Positions 48,701 to 60,184 of a stretch of 64,000 nt of DNA are shown in pieces. Positions within the stretch are counted from its first letter, which is position 1; each line of letters opens with the position of its first letter. The position numbers were made by a program, and so were the translations under genes. Location: NCBI GenBank assembly GCA_030770425.1, contig JASJFT010000036.1, positions 62,001 to 126,000 of the forward strand, in the 5' to 3' direction. This stretch comes from Darksidea phi (lineage: Eukaryota > Ascomycota > Dothideomycetes > Pleosporales > Lentitheciaceae). The notes below the pieces were generated by a model. It was not told the DNA's origin. It made no database searches and saw only the letters and a list, made by a program, of their open reading frames with translations.

Positions 48701-48953
48701 AAGTCCCCAAGCCACCTGTTTTCGCCGACACTTTCAACACAAATATTCACATACCCGATATAATCTCAGCAATGCTCGTCACCTCAATGTTCGAAACATC
48801 ACCTCGTCGGTATCTTACGATCGACAGTACTGTGTACAGCTCTACAGCTCTATTATCGTGTATAAGGTGTGGGTATAGCACCTCTACTGTGTACAAACTC
48901 CTACTGTGTTTCTTGTGGACCTTAAAAAGAGACTCCCACTATGCGAATCCAAA
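45717..48953. other. 3.2-kb region with relic but no intact gene
   Basis: AT-richer than the surroundings. The only coding-like sequence is the frame-shifted relic at 45982-46378, listed separately. The rest shows no supported gene, RNA or transposon. Confidence 0.5.
45982..46378 (-). pseudogene. unidentified frame-shifted gene relic
   Basis: Coding-like sequence moves through three frames on the minus strand. A first piece, 46378-46283, begins Met-Glu-Asp-Pro and includes SEIKNIDTSIEGINLSF before a TAG. A short middle frame has GEDGNCETKRSKEQLPHA. A third, 46248-45982, is open for 88 codons and includes DVLKVHLLSDQASAAQIL and NTFRLTVNNGEDRSLVQAST before TGA. The amino-acid mix (balanced, no low complexity) is unlike the chance frames nearby. 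I do not recognise the family. It could instead be a small real gene whose introns I failed to place, but no good donor lies where the first frame changes. Confidence 0.4.
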
Positions 48954-50720
48954 TCAAATGACTACGAAGGGCGCAAGCCCAGCCAGAAGAACCGCTTGAA
49001 CGGGTCTCCTGTACCACGGCTGAGGTGGAATTTGTCTCGGGATAATGTTTGATTTGATCGGTGGACTCCAAGCACCGTGTTTCGTGAATCCGTACCAGCC
49101 ACATAGACGAGCGGGAGTTGGATGAAGAACCAGAGGGAGACGAGAGCTAGGAGCGTGGTAAATGGGAGTGCGGTGCTGCTCGCTCCCATCCAAACGAAGA
49201 GATTTAGGATGAAGACTGTGGCAAAAAGTAGGCCTGGTACGAGCGATGCAGTGACAAAGACGTTCTTCTGCCACACATGTCCGCCGAACGTCTTGTAGAC
49301 GCGAGCAGAAAAGTACCCGGAGATTCAACCAGCAAATATCCGTAGGCCGAACCCCACGCTGAAGTAGCCACCACGAAAAGAGGGGTTGAGAATGCCAACG
49401 ACGGAGGGAATTAAGGTGCGGATCGTTGGAAAAGAAGCTGGATTCCCGACCCAACAAGGGGCGCTAATAACCCACCATAAGGAGGAGACTGAAAAATATC
49501 GCCGTGGACGAGTTTCCAGCCCGTAATATCGTCCATATCCTCGTCATCCGAAACATCTGAATCACCTTCCATATCGTGGACCTGGTCCGGTAAACCATGA
49601 TTCTTCCGAAAGCGCTGCGTTGCCTTGGACATCTGGCTACATCTCGATTTGAGTTTAACGCTAACTTCCTCATACCCTTTGATATCTCCGCGAACGGTGC
49701 GGGCGAGTATGACAGCAACAACGGCGGTAAGGAGGCCGGCGATAACAAGCGAGTTAACAATAGCGAGCCAGTGGACGTTGGAGGAGTCGTCGGAAGCGAC
49801 AAAGTACATGTCCCAACGGTTTTGCCATTCGAGTCTATCGCCTTCGCGGAAGTAGACTGAGTACGTGAAGGGTATCGTCAAAGTCGCGTCGTCGGAGCCA
49901 TCGGGTTTGCCTGTGCTGTTCGATTGCGGGATAAGCACCATCAGATCCTGCACATTGTGCACATCCGCGGGTAGTCCATCCGTGCGGTTGTTGGCCGAAA
50001 CGCTCTTTGGAAAGACCTCGAACCCCACAATAACCTTCTTCCCCTTCGCTCCGTCCTTTCCCGGTGCACGATGATATCGAATCACGAGCGTAACATGATT
50101 GTTGATAATATACGCCGAGCCTGCGCCCTGAGCACCCACAATCTCCTCCCCGATCCTAAGGCCCGCCGCATAATACTTCCTCGTCTTGTCAGTACTCTGA
50201 AAACTCGTCGCCCCTGGCAGATTGTCCACAATCCACTCTGCAACAAACCCATCTCTAGTGAACTCTCTCGTCCGCCTCAGCCCCTCTGCGTCAACCTCCT
50301 TCGCACAAAAATACCGTATCTCCTCATCCTGGCCGAAAACCAGTTCATAGTCGGAAACAGTGATGCGATTGTCACGCAGCACCTCACTCAGGTTCAATGA
50401 TATGCTTGCCCCGCTTGTGAAGCGGCCGGCGCATACGCGGTCCGTAGGTGGATATGCGAAGGGAAGTTCGGTATACGCGAATTGGAGTTTGGATGTGTCC
50501 GAGTAGACTTCGTTGACGAGGAGGGGATCGTTTCGCCGTCGGTGTAGGTTTTGTATGTGACACCTGGATGCGTGGGTTAGCGTACATCTCAAAAAGGGAG
50601 ATGGTGGGGGCCGTACCAGGTATGTAGAAAGCCTGCGTGAGTGCTAGAAAGGTGCAGAAGATGGCGCTGCGCTGCCCGTCTGCGTGTATTGTGCCTGAGC
50701 TGTCGCGAGCGACCCTGTCG
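48954..50720 (-). pseudogene. decayed TM9SF / nonaspanin (EMP70) gene
   Basis: Transmembrane-9 proteins are Golgi/endosome proteins with a luminal N domain and nine helices. Here the family sequence is clear but broken. An N-terminal piece (FCTFLALTQAFYIPGTAP) lies near 50650. A second piece (GVTYKTYTDGE) changes frame at about 50521-50530 into LLVNEVYSD and a long intact luminal frame down to 49411. The frame is then lost within VGSGIQLLF. It resumes as VVGILNPSFRGGYFSVGF, hits TGA at 49325-49327, continues as SGYFSARVYKTFGGHVW and VFVTASLVPGLLFATVF, shifts again near 49098, then gives KSNIIPRQIPPQPWYRR and ends at TGA. The last four helices are absent, and no start codon is evident. Lesions this many rule out simple introns or single sequencing errors. 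Confidence 0.85.
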
Positions 50721-51696
50721 ATGTCCAATGCACAAGGCCGATTGCAAGAAGCAACAAGAGTCCTCAGTATTTGCCACGTACTCAGCAAGAGCAAGAGTGC
50801 GTAAGCTGAAAGGTAATAATCGAGGTGTGAGAGTGACGCCACCTAGAGGTGTAGCTCAGGTAAGGGCGCTGCGAAGCGCATGTGATTTGCGCAGTGGAGG
50901 GAAGATTGACTGCACGGCGCAAATGTCTCTCGCTCAGCAACTGCAATCGCACGTGTAGTGAAGTCGCGACATGCGACGTGTTAAGAGGGAGATGAGCCAT
51001 GAGTGCTTGTAGGACTGGTACCTGGCGATACGTGCAACGTCAACGGAGGAGAGGCGGAGTCGAGCCAATCGGAGCACGCAGACGCCGTCCACACCACAAC
51101 TTGTGACAAGAGGGACGCACACTGAAGCCTCGCACAAGCCTCAAGCTCGTCATGATGCACGGCGATATAACACTGTTGAGATAGACGCCAGAGCCTATTT
51201 CAAAGCCCCACCAACGACGGATGTATTTCCACAGTGGCGCAACTACATTCCACCACGCTCACTCTGCCCTCGATTTCTGCCCTCGACTCCAACCAAAAGA
51301 AAATGTCCCAGAAATGGGCGGACAAGATACCGAAGCCCAAACACCGTTCCGGTATCAAAAGAACCGAGGAAAATCTGGCGTTGTTCCAACATCGCCACAT
51401 ACAGAGTACCCAAGAACGCCTCTTTCCATGCTAGCCAGATAACAATTGTGTTCTTTTAAAGTACCCACCAGCGCCATGCGTTGCTCGAACCAGGAACAAG
51501 AGAAAGACGAACGATAAGAAACGATCAAGTAGAAGAGATATTAGACTAAGATTTCGCAGGACGAATAGAGAAACATTACAGAAGTCGTAAGCCAGGCCTG
51601 GTTAAGATGTTTTGCGGGTGAGCAGTTATGATGCGTGAGGTATCACACCGAATGAGATCATTGCATAGAGAGGGAGTGCCCGTTCAGCAACTATCG
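50721..51696. other. intergenic
   Basis: No supported gene between the TM9 relic and the histidine kinase gene. Confidence 0.5.
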
Positions 51697-54600
51697 TTAT
51701 CCTGGTCCAGGTTGCGATAGTGGAGATATGGCAGGTGAGACTCCCTGCGGTTTATCCGCCGGGATGGCGACGTTAGTGACGGGAGCAGTGGCCCCATTGG
51801 CATTTGATATACCGCTGGGGCGGGCAGTGGATGCGTTTGGCGCGGTGGAGGACGAGGGATCGCTCGCGGATGGCGTTGTTACCTCGCCTTCCTCTTCTGG
51901 GATGGGAGGACAGTACGTCTTTAGTACGTGCTTGAGGGCAGGTCGTCGGATGGGTTTCGATAGGAAAAAGTCCATGCCAGAGTCATAGCATTCCTTGACA
52001 TTTGATTCTTCAGCGTCTCCAAGTAGATTAGTAGGGCAACGAAACGCACGTGTCAAGGTTGACTTACAAGCCGTTAGGGCCACAATTGGGGCCGAGAATC
52101 CAGACTGGCGTATTAGTCTTGTCGACTGCAAGCCGTCTAAATTTGGCATCTGGACATCCATGAAGATCAGGTTGTACGGAGTCTGACGGGCCATACTCTC
52201 TTTGACCTTGTCTAACGCTTCTTGGCCGTCCTTTGCCACCGTCACGTCAAAGACGTCTTCGAGTTTCAACATGCGCAGGACGACTTCCTGATTAGTCTTG
52301 TTGTCTTCAGCCACCAAAACCTTGACCTTGGTCCCGGTCTTCGTGGCCTCAGCTTCCACTCGCTGCATGGCGGCTGTTTGCGAGTTTGGTGATTCTAACG
52401 GCGGGTTCGAAGCGAAAAAAGGATGGCTGAGTCCGACCAAGCGGGGCTTTGAATCCGTTTCAAAAGCAACAGGGCCGCTGCTAGATGGAACCGCTGCCAC
52501 AGGACCGCTTGTGGCTGACTGTATGGAAAGTGCATCGTCGCTATTAGGTATCTTCGGACCGTCTTCCATTGATATGCTCTGTCGAGCACTGTTACTGCCA
52601 AGATGGACATTACTCGAGCTCGCTGTGCTGTCCGCACGGCTCGTGAGGTGCTTAAGAGGTATGGCCATTGTGAACACACTCCCATGACCGACCTCGCTCT
52701 TCAGCGAGATGGTGCCCTTCATGAGTTCAGCCAGCTGAGAGCAAATGCTGAGACCCAAACCAGTGCCACCGTACTTCTTGCTCAGGCCGAGATCGCCTTG
52801 AACAAAGGGCTCAAAGATCTTGTCATGGAGCGACTCAGGAATACCAGGGCCTGTATCCTCGACCTCAAACTCAAAGGCCAACCATCTCCCAGGAGGCGGG
52901 GTTGTAGCACGCTCTTGAGCGAGCATGTGTCCATATGACAGCCTGTGATCTGTAGGGTTGATGACGTTGGCAGTTTCGTAGCGATCCGGAGAACTTATGG
53001 AAATCGACCCGACTTCGGAGCTTGTGGCGCGAACCCGACCCCTGGAGCCCCTGAACGAACTTTGTCTTGATTGCAACGAAGCTTTTCTGCTGTCTGACAT
53101 CGACGCTTCTCCTATACACCGAATTGACATTGTGACTGCGCCGCCTTGGGGCGTAAACTTGAGACTGTTGGAGACGAGGTTAATCAGTACCTGGAGTATG
53201 CGGTGCTGGTCCCCATAGAGTACCATGTCTTTCAAACGACCCAGTCCGTAAGGTCCGAGGTCACCGCGTTCGTTTGGTCGGCCGTTGTCGTCCAGATTCG
53301 CGTCATACGGTCCTTCAAACCTGACTTTCAGGTTGATACCGCCCTCCTTGGCCTGTCTTTCGAAGATTGCCAGCACCTGTGAACTGATGTCTCGTAGTCG
53401 GAACTCTTTCTCGTCAAGGCTCAACTGCTGGCCTACCTGATTCTTGCTATTTTATGTTAGTAGGAGAACTCGGTCAGCTAGACAAGGCACCATGAATTGT
53501 CATCAACGACCACGCCCGAGGACGCCCGAGAAATTACCACGTACCTGAACGTCAACAGATCAGTCAACAGATTAAGAAGTAAATCGCCACTTTTGTAGAT
53601 GATTCCCAGCGACCGTCGCAACTTGATGGGATCCTCTTCTGACATGCAAACAGCGCACATACCCAAAATACCGTTCAATGGCGTTTTAAGTTCGTGTGAG
53701 ATGTTGGCGATAAACAACGTCTTGCTCTCGTTCGCCGCCTCTGCCGCCTTCTTGCTCTGCTCCAGTTCGGCAGTCCTCTGCTGGACCCGCTCTTCCAATC
53801 TCTCGTACTGCATCATGAGCTCGTCCGTCATCTCATTGAATGTTGCTGTGAGATCCGTGAGCTCGTCGTGAATAAAGTGTTTCCTGTCCTTGACTTTGGC
53901 TGGAATGCGAAATTGTCGCCTTCTCTCCGCTTCTCGTCTTTCAGAGCGACTGGCTTTTTGATTCCGTCGGTAGTGTATCAAAGAACCAAACCACCCCTCT
54001 TTTCTTGCCAGGGTCTCATCATCAGTACCATCCGGTTGCGAGCCCAGACTAGAGTCTTCTATATATTGGGGCGAAACAGAATTCTTGGTAGCGTCTCGCA
54101 GGCGTCGAATTGGTCGGCTGGAATAGTGCGCCACAGGGAAAGCGAGAATCAACATTGCGCCCATGGTTCCAAAAACACAGGCCAGGAGCACGTTACGAAG
54201 ACGGGTAATCGGTGCCCACACTTCTGCATGCGACTGTTCTATGACCACCATCCAATCAACCATTGGGTTGTTCACTAAGGCGTAACCAACGGCAACATTT
54301 CCTCCCTCCTCGTTGCGGGTGGAGACGCGGCTTCCTGCGTTGTTGGTCGCATTGTTCGTCTCGGTGAAGCCTTCACGGATTGCTGGAAACTGAGTCCAGT
54401 TGAAAGGTGGCGGATTAAGCCCGCTTCCATAGTCGCTGTGCCTTTGTGCCACATTCCGACTTGTCGGAGGCAGTACAAAGCGGACTGATTCCTCTGCAGC
54501 GTCTCCGACCTCGTCAAATCTAGCTCCCTCAGGGAACCTGTTAGTGGCATTGTTAGGGCCGAAAAGCATGGTGAGTCCACTGTTATCAAGACCTTCCAGA

Positions 54601-55444
54601 GCATTCACAACTCGGGAGATGAGTCCCGCATCCAAGACGGCAGTCAGCCAGCCTAGCGTGTCGATGCTCGACGTGTTGTTGATGATGGGCATTGTGATGG
54701 AGACCAAACTTAGTGTGCTATTAATGTGGAAGGGGCCCGAGAGCAGATGGCTAGCAGCGGAGATGTTTCTACCGTCGTACTGCGCCAGCGTCTGGTTATT
54801 GGTTGGATCTCGGTAGGTGGTGAATTTGGGGTACAACTCAGGAGGATAACCGTATTGGTCATCTCCAAAACCAACGTCTCCTCCATCGGGGGTCTTGTAT
54901 GGCATGAGCACTCCCCGCATCTCGCCCTTGGTCTGTGAATAGATTCCGAATTCCGACGTATTTGCTGCGTAAAACCTAGCTTGAACAGCCAAGCGGGCGT
55001 CCCCGTCTCCCGTGAACACGGCTTCCAGGTCATCCTTGGTCCGCGACCAGTTCGCGTCAGAGGCGTTGCCGTTATTGTAGCGTTGCAAGGCGCTTTGTAT
55101 TGCGAGGCGGGATGCTGTCTGTCGCACTGTAGTCTGCATGACAAGGAGATTCGAGCTCAACTGTGCGGACTTGAGTGATGCTGTCAACGTGAGTCGCGTG
55201 GATCTAGGCCCTGGTTAGTACAGACAATGTACGGGAGGCTGGGCACGAGGCCTGTGGATCCAGTCGGGCCTACGCACCGAATGCCAAGAACGAAGTTGTA
55301 GTTCGTGATCTGCGCACATCAGCGACTCCATACTACCAGGCGCATGGGGATAGCTACCCATGTTGCTATTGCTATCACGGCGAGGCCGATCAAGGAAGCC
55401 AGGAGCACCAGACACCCCAATTGTTCGCGAATTGGGATCCGCAT
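51697..55444 (-). CDS. SLN1: Sln1-type hybrid histidine kinase
   Basis: Exons 55358-55444, 55278-55309, 53545-55203, 52068-53446 and 51697-52016 give 1158 residues. Sln1 is a plasma-membrane osmosensor that keeps the HOG MAPK pathway off by phosphorelay through Ypd1 and Ssk1. Order: helix 1 (GCLVLLASLIGLAVIAIATW), a large extracellular region with many Asn-X-Ser/Thr sites, helix 2 (NVLLACVFGTMGAMLILAF), HAMP-like and coiled-coil stretch, HisKA H-box (FIANISHELKTPLNGILG, His at about 542), the ATPase domain (VEDTGPGIPES, KYGGTGLGLSICSQL) and a receiver (VLVAEDNKTNQEVV, phospho-Asp in FMDVQMPNLDG at about 1023, and a Lys in FFLSKPIRRPALK). The last intron was placed at 52017-52067 because it turns an unlikely insertion into LTAYAEESNVKEC. 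Confidence 0.95.
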
Positions 55445-56981
55445 CCTGGGCATAGCTCGTCCGCCAGAGTGCTCGATGGCTGCACGAGGCTGGATGCGTA
55501 GGCGTTGGTCGTCGCGTTCGAAAGGGGACCGGGTCGATAGCTATGCGAGCTGAAAGGCTACGAACGCGATCAAGCAAGAGAGCGCACTCGGGCGGCGGCT
55601 TCCCATTCCTCGGGTGGTGATGCGACCACGGCGCCTGCCAATGGTGGATAGGGCAATTAGCGGAAAATCTTGACGTGTGGGTAGGAGATGCGGCCGAAGA
55701 GGGCAGTCTGAGGTGGAGGTGAATTGCAGCAACGGCAGGACGAGCGCTACTAAGCCCGAAGCGGCCGGGTATCTCCGCACAGGCGACTTAGAAGTAGCCT
55801 TATGGTGGACACGCGTGATTCACCAAGCCATGTACAGCAGCGGAAAAGAGAGGACGAGCCGGTGCTCCTCGAGAAAGAGAGAGAGAGAAAGAGAGCAGGC
55901 CTCTGGAAGGAACAGAACCGAGCGCCGCGTGCTTCCGCCCGCCGCAGTGGCTCGAGAGGGACCATCAGCGACGGCCGAGGGAAATTATACAGCGGCCCAG
56001 TGCGAGTGTGGTTAGCCGTCTTCGCTTGCATGCGCCGATTATGGCTCATCCGCTGCCCGCGCTGTGAGTCTCAGCGCTAGCTCTCACGCAAGGGGGCTAG
56101 GCATGCATGCCATTCTCCAGCATCGCATGTCTTCAGCCGCAACCTTCTCCCGCATCACATCGACAGCGCTCCTCCCCCCAGTGTCGCTGAAGACATTCGA
56201 CATGGTAACTTCTGGACATGACTGATTTTTTTACTCGTGGGGCAGCAGGTCGCAACAGCTGTTCCTAACGCTACCGATCGGCGCTAACTAGGGAGATCGC
56301 CACATCGACGGTCGAGAACGCCGTCGACTCGCTTGGAGCCCCATGGTCCCCAGTTGCCAATCCTCGCGACCGGGCCAACTTGTCCACCTGCGCGACAAGG
56401 GGCGAATATGGCAAGGAGCTTGGTGTCCGGCTTCTGGCAGCTCCAACTAGATGGCCACCCAAGTGTAGTCTAGACGGTCCGCACCGCCGTCACACTCGGT
56501 CAACCAGTGCCATGCCCACAACGCAACGGTGAACATGTCTTGCTCAGCAGTGCCACCGTTGGACGGGCATGCTAAAACATCTCTACGCCTGGCTCTGCAA
56601 AGCCGGGATTCAATGGTCGCTGAGGCATGAGGTGTAAGACACAACAACGGGCAGACTGCTACAGCTGATGCACCACGAACAGAAACTTTTGAGGCTGCAC
56701 TATGCTGATGGACATGCGTACTCTTGCTATCACATAAAGTTATGATTGGGACATCCGTCAAGTTGATTCACTCATCACCTTCGATCGTCGTTCATCGGAA
56801 TTGGGCTGTGCAAAGCGACGTCGACTTGACGGATGCGGTCCGATTCCCAGACAGGTTTGTCCTTCGTCGGAAACACATCCGGAAGCATCAGTCTCCATGG
56901 CGATAGTAGATCGATGCAGATTTGGTCCCACATCGATGGCGACGTGTCTCATATAGTCGCATGTGTTGTAATTAACGCCCG
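55445..56981. other. 1.5-kb gene-poor region
   Basis: 5' flank of the kinase gene with a GA-rich microsatellite. A possible two-exon micro-ORF starting near 56104 (mitochondrial-presequence-like start) is noted elsewhere as too weak. Confidence 0.5.
55871..55895 (+). repeat. GA-rich microsatellite
   Basis: Imperfect (GA)n/GAAA run in the gene-poor region upstream of the histidine kinase gene. Confidence 0.7.
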
Positions 56982-57716
56982 CTACGACGTAGCATGTCCT
57001 CCGGACGACGGCGTCGCGCGAGTGGGCAAGTGTTTGTCCTCATTCCAGTAATATCTACCCATCTTCCTGAAATGCGCAATGGTCACCACCAACCCACACA
57101 TGATTTTCTCGACGCCGGCCTTGTCTGCCGATAGGGCGTGGTAGTATACCAAGAGATCGCCCGCCTCAGCGCCGTCAGATGCCGTCATCCCACGAGCTGA
57201 GAAGATGAAGCGCGCGATGACTTCGCCTGATGTCTTCTCAGTCATTTCCAACGATACTGGGCGTGCTCTGAGTGTCCAATTGTAAGCGACTCCTCCGATC
57301 ATGACCGTCCAGTCGCGGAAGTTCTTCGATTCCATGCCATGTGTGCATGAGCCCCGTGCCGCTTGGTAGTCGAAGTGCGCTCGAGGCCGCCAGGGCAAGG
57401 GACCGTCGTCAAACCATATGCCAGCCATGTGGTCTTCAGTTTCCCCTTTACTAGAGATACGCCACATATCCAAGTCCGGCTTCTTTGAGAAGAACCGCGT
57501 GCCCCTAGCGGTGACTTTGTACGATGCAGAGGCCGTAGGTCCGTACGGTACGAATGTCTGGAGTTTTCGGTGAACCTGGCGAAGGTGGTATGCGTGCAGC
57601 GGCGTCTCGTAGTCTCCGCAACTATATTCTGGTGCTGTGTTGGGTTCGTAGTCGGGTAGCTCGTCGTCATGCGCGACCTCGAAATCGAACAGGTCGAGGC
57701 AGCGTGAATAATTCAT
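56982..57716 (-). CDS. conserved fungal protein of unknown function
   Basis: A single 244-residue exon. The N terminus is acidic and Pro-rich (LPDYEPNTAPEYSCGD). It is followed by alternating strands: TPLHAYHLRQVHRKLQTF, RGTRFFSKKPDLDMWR, GPLPWRPRAHFDY, WTVMIGGVAYNWTLRARP, then EKTSGEVIARFIFSARG and GAEAGDLLVYY. I have seen this pattern in uncharacterised ascomycete proteins; the strand-rich layout is reminiscent of tubby/LURP-type barrels, but that is only an impression. No catalytic motif, signal peptide or membrane segment is present. The frame is intact, unlike its pseudogene neighbours. Confidence 0.65.
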   Translation of the reverse strand: MNYSRCLDLFDFEVAHDDELPDYEPNTAPEYSCGDYETPLHAYHLRQVHRKLQTFVPYGPTASASYKVTARGTRFFSKKPDLDMWRISSKGETEDHMAGIWFDDGPLPWRPRAHFDYQAARGSCTHGMESKNFRDWTVMIGGVAYNWTLRARPVSLEMTEKTSGEVIARFIFSARGMTASDGAEAGDLLVYYHALSADKAGVEKIMCGLVVTIAHFRKMGRYYWNEDKHLPTRATPSSGGHATS

Positions 57717-58085
57717 AATTGCTTGTGTATTGTGGGAGGGGCGTTACTTGAAGGGCCATGGCCTGTAAATATACGCGTGCCCATGCCTGGCCAGTTCGCA
57801 ATCAGCGCCAGGGCAGAAGATTGTGGGATATCGTGACGTTACGAGAGCCGGTGCTCGGTCTATCATCCTCTTTTTCACGCGTGAAGCCTTCCCCTTTGAG
57901 AAGCGAGATGGTCATCTGAGTGATTATGGGTCTCTGTCGCTCGTCTCTTGGCCTGTGCGTTGGAACTAAATCCAAATAGGCTTACGTTGCCAAGCGCGCT
58001 TGCCGCACGTTAATCTTTTTGAATTTGAACTTCAACAAACGTCCAATTATACTCGGAACACAACACACAACACCGCTCCATCAAC
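57717..58085. other. intergenic, divergent flanks
   Basis: Upstream of both the unknown gene and the uL15 pseudogene; it may keep the old ribosomal-protein promoter. No element recognised. Confidence 0.4.
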
Positions 58086-58646
58086 ATGCCGACTCGCAAC
58101 AGCAAGACGAGGAAGCACAGGGGTCATGTCAGCGCCGGACATTGACGCGTTGGCAAACATCGCAAGCATCCCGGTGGCGTAAGTAACTCAAGACCGTGAA
58201 CATCTTAGATGCGGTCAATGATGCTAAACAATGCACAGCCTGGTCTTGCCAGAGGCCAACATCATCACTGTACCAACTTGGACAAGTACCATCCCGGATA
58301 TTTTGCGAGGTCGGCATGCGTCACTTCGATCTACTGCGCAATCACGAGTGGAAGCCTGTGGTGAACATCGACAGGGTAGCTTGGAACCCTTACCAACAAC
58401 AGTAGAGTCTATTCTGGCCTAGCATGGCTTCTGGCCCTCATCCCTGACGAGCTTCGCGAGAAATACGCCAATACGTCGTCTCCTTCCGAAACCGCTCCGG
58501 TCATCAACCTTCTCGACCACGGTTACGCGAAATTACTGGCCAAGGGCCGCATCCAAGTTCCAGTCGTTATCCGGGCTCGCTACGTGAGCGCCGAAGCTGA
58601 GAGGAAAATAAAAGAGGCGGGTGGTGTCATTCAGCTCGTTGCGTAG
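58086..58646 (+). pseudogene. ribosomal protein uL15 (RPL28/RPL27A) pseudogene
   Basis: The copy starts normally (MPTRNSKTRKHRGHVSAGH) but has TGA at 58143-58145 where Gly is expected, then RVGKHRKHPGG and a GTAAGT donor at 58180. The next piece (58239 on) reads PGLARGQHHHCTNLDKYHPG, with changes at residues that are nearly invariant. A one-base loss near 58305 shifts the frame into VGMRHFDLLRNHEWKPVVN. After a second intron-like gap (58376 to about 58420) comes a well-kept C-terminal part (LIPDELREKYA, VINLLDHGYAKLL, RARYVSAEAERKIKEAGG) to TAG at 58646. It keeps intron positions, so it arose by DNA duplication rather than retroposition. A working copy must exist elsewhere, since uL15 is essential. 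Confidence 0.9.
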
Positions 58647-60184
58647 GGCGATAGACGACAACCCGAAGCTGCGCAGGGACGAGTAGACCAAAGGTGGACA
58701 CGCTCGGGCATAATTCTCTACTATCATCGTAGTGGATCAGCGTAGTGGCCGGGCGGCAGTCGTTCGATAGCGTTAGCCATGAATGACAGCCTGCCGAACA
58801 AACTTTGACAGTGCCGTGATCTGTGACCGCCTCACACGAGGATCGCATCTCCGATTAATACGTGCTGGTCCAGATTATCTAGTACCTTGTGAGGTCTATC
58901 AGCGAGAGTAGACACAATCGGGAACGTTGAATCACACCTAAGATCAGCACAGGTCATACTCTCGCTGGTTAGACAATTTGAGATGAGATTGCTGACTTGA
59001 TGTTGTAGACATGAATTCGTAGTGCACACTCAACGGAAAGGTTTTCAATCGTTGAGTGTTTCGAAGCATCTCACAACTTTGATGAATTGAAAACTTCTGG
59101 AGTGGCGTATATTTGTGATACCTGTATTCAACCCTTCCTTCCCGTCTCGTCACTACCGACCAAGAGCCGGCAAAATAACAACAATACTATTACAAAGTCA
59201 ATTGACATAGCAATTTAACAGCTGGTTTATCCAAAGACTGGACTGGATTAGAATGGACGTTCCAGTTTGCACGCTAGGCTTTGTCCGTCAATCACCGTCC
59301 GAAAGTCCCTTTGATAGGACCTGAGGCTTCATCAAACCAATGATGGTCGGACAGTGGGTCAGACTTCCCATCGACTAAGTGTGGGACGTGTGATTGTAGT
59401 CTTGCGTCACACAAGTTCTCAAAATTTTCCTGCATGCTCTTTGAAGCGCATGGAAGTCCATTGAGGCCCAGTCTTCGATGTCGGTTTCGTCGCCCAGTCG
59501 CTTTGGGTAATAAGCGCACCCTCTACGCTACTCCCGTCCCCAGGAGAAGCATCTCGTCGATACCGCCTTCGACAGCATCAAACATGTCATCATCCTCTGG
59601 AACCCGGTGCGTCCATCTATCGCTGCTGATAGACGCTTCCTCGAGGATCCCTGCATCTGTGAACATGCGGCTGCCATCTTTCGAGCTAGGTATCTTTCTA
59701 GAGGAACGCGCAGCTGCCCGTGTTCGCAAAAGAATAAATCGGATCTGGAAGTCCGGTAGGCGACCTACAACATGTTCCCAAGATGCGCCAAGACTTGTGC
59801 AGGCGGTAGTGGTCCACCTTGAGCTACCTGCCATGAGATGAAAGTCTTTTCTATCCTGAATAAACTGACGTTAAGGAGGTAGCGTATGCGGTGTGTGACG
59901 TCGTTGCGAGAAGGTGATGAGGTGTGGGTCCTTCACAGCGCAGGCGTGCTTTTCGTGCTCCAAACCCAACCCAAACGGACACTATCGCCTGATCGGAGAA
60001 TCTTTTGTATACGGAGTAATGCACGGAGAGCTGCAAGGCTTGTCTCTTCCACGACGCCATATTACTATGGAATGAGGCTGCAAAGGGGTTTGTGAGACAC
60101 ATTGTAAGTACATTCTCCAATCTATACTGTACCGTACAGTGTCTTCTTTGGCGTTTTGTCCCGCTATCAGATCTTTGACCGACT
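58647..60184. other. gene-poor region with a possible relic
   Basis: No intact gene. On the minus strand 59292-59834 is one open frame except for a single TAG at 59523-59525; see findings. Confidence 0.45.

Noticed and set aside
43633..48953. Checked for transposons (terminal repeats, transposase or RT motifs) that might explain nearby gene decay
   Set aside because: No inverted or long direct repeats and no transposase or reverse-transcriptase motif found by eye.
56104..56300. Possible two-exon micro-gene with a mitochondrial-presequence-like start
   Set aside because: The downstream piece would be only about a dozen codons and I recognise no protein; the splice sites are plausible but common.
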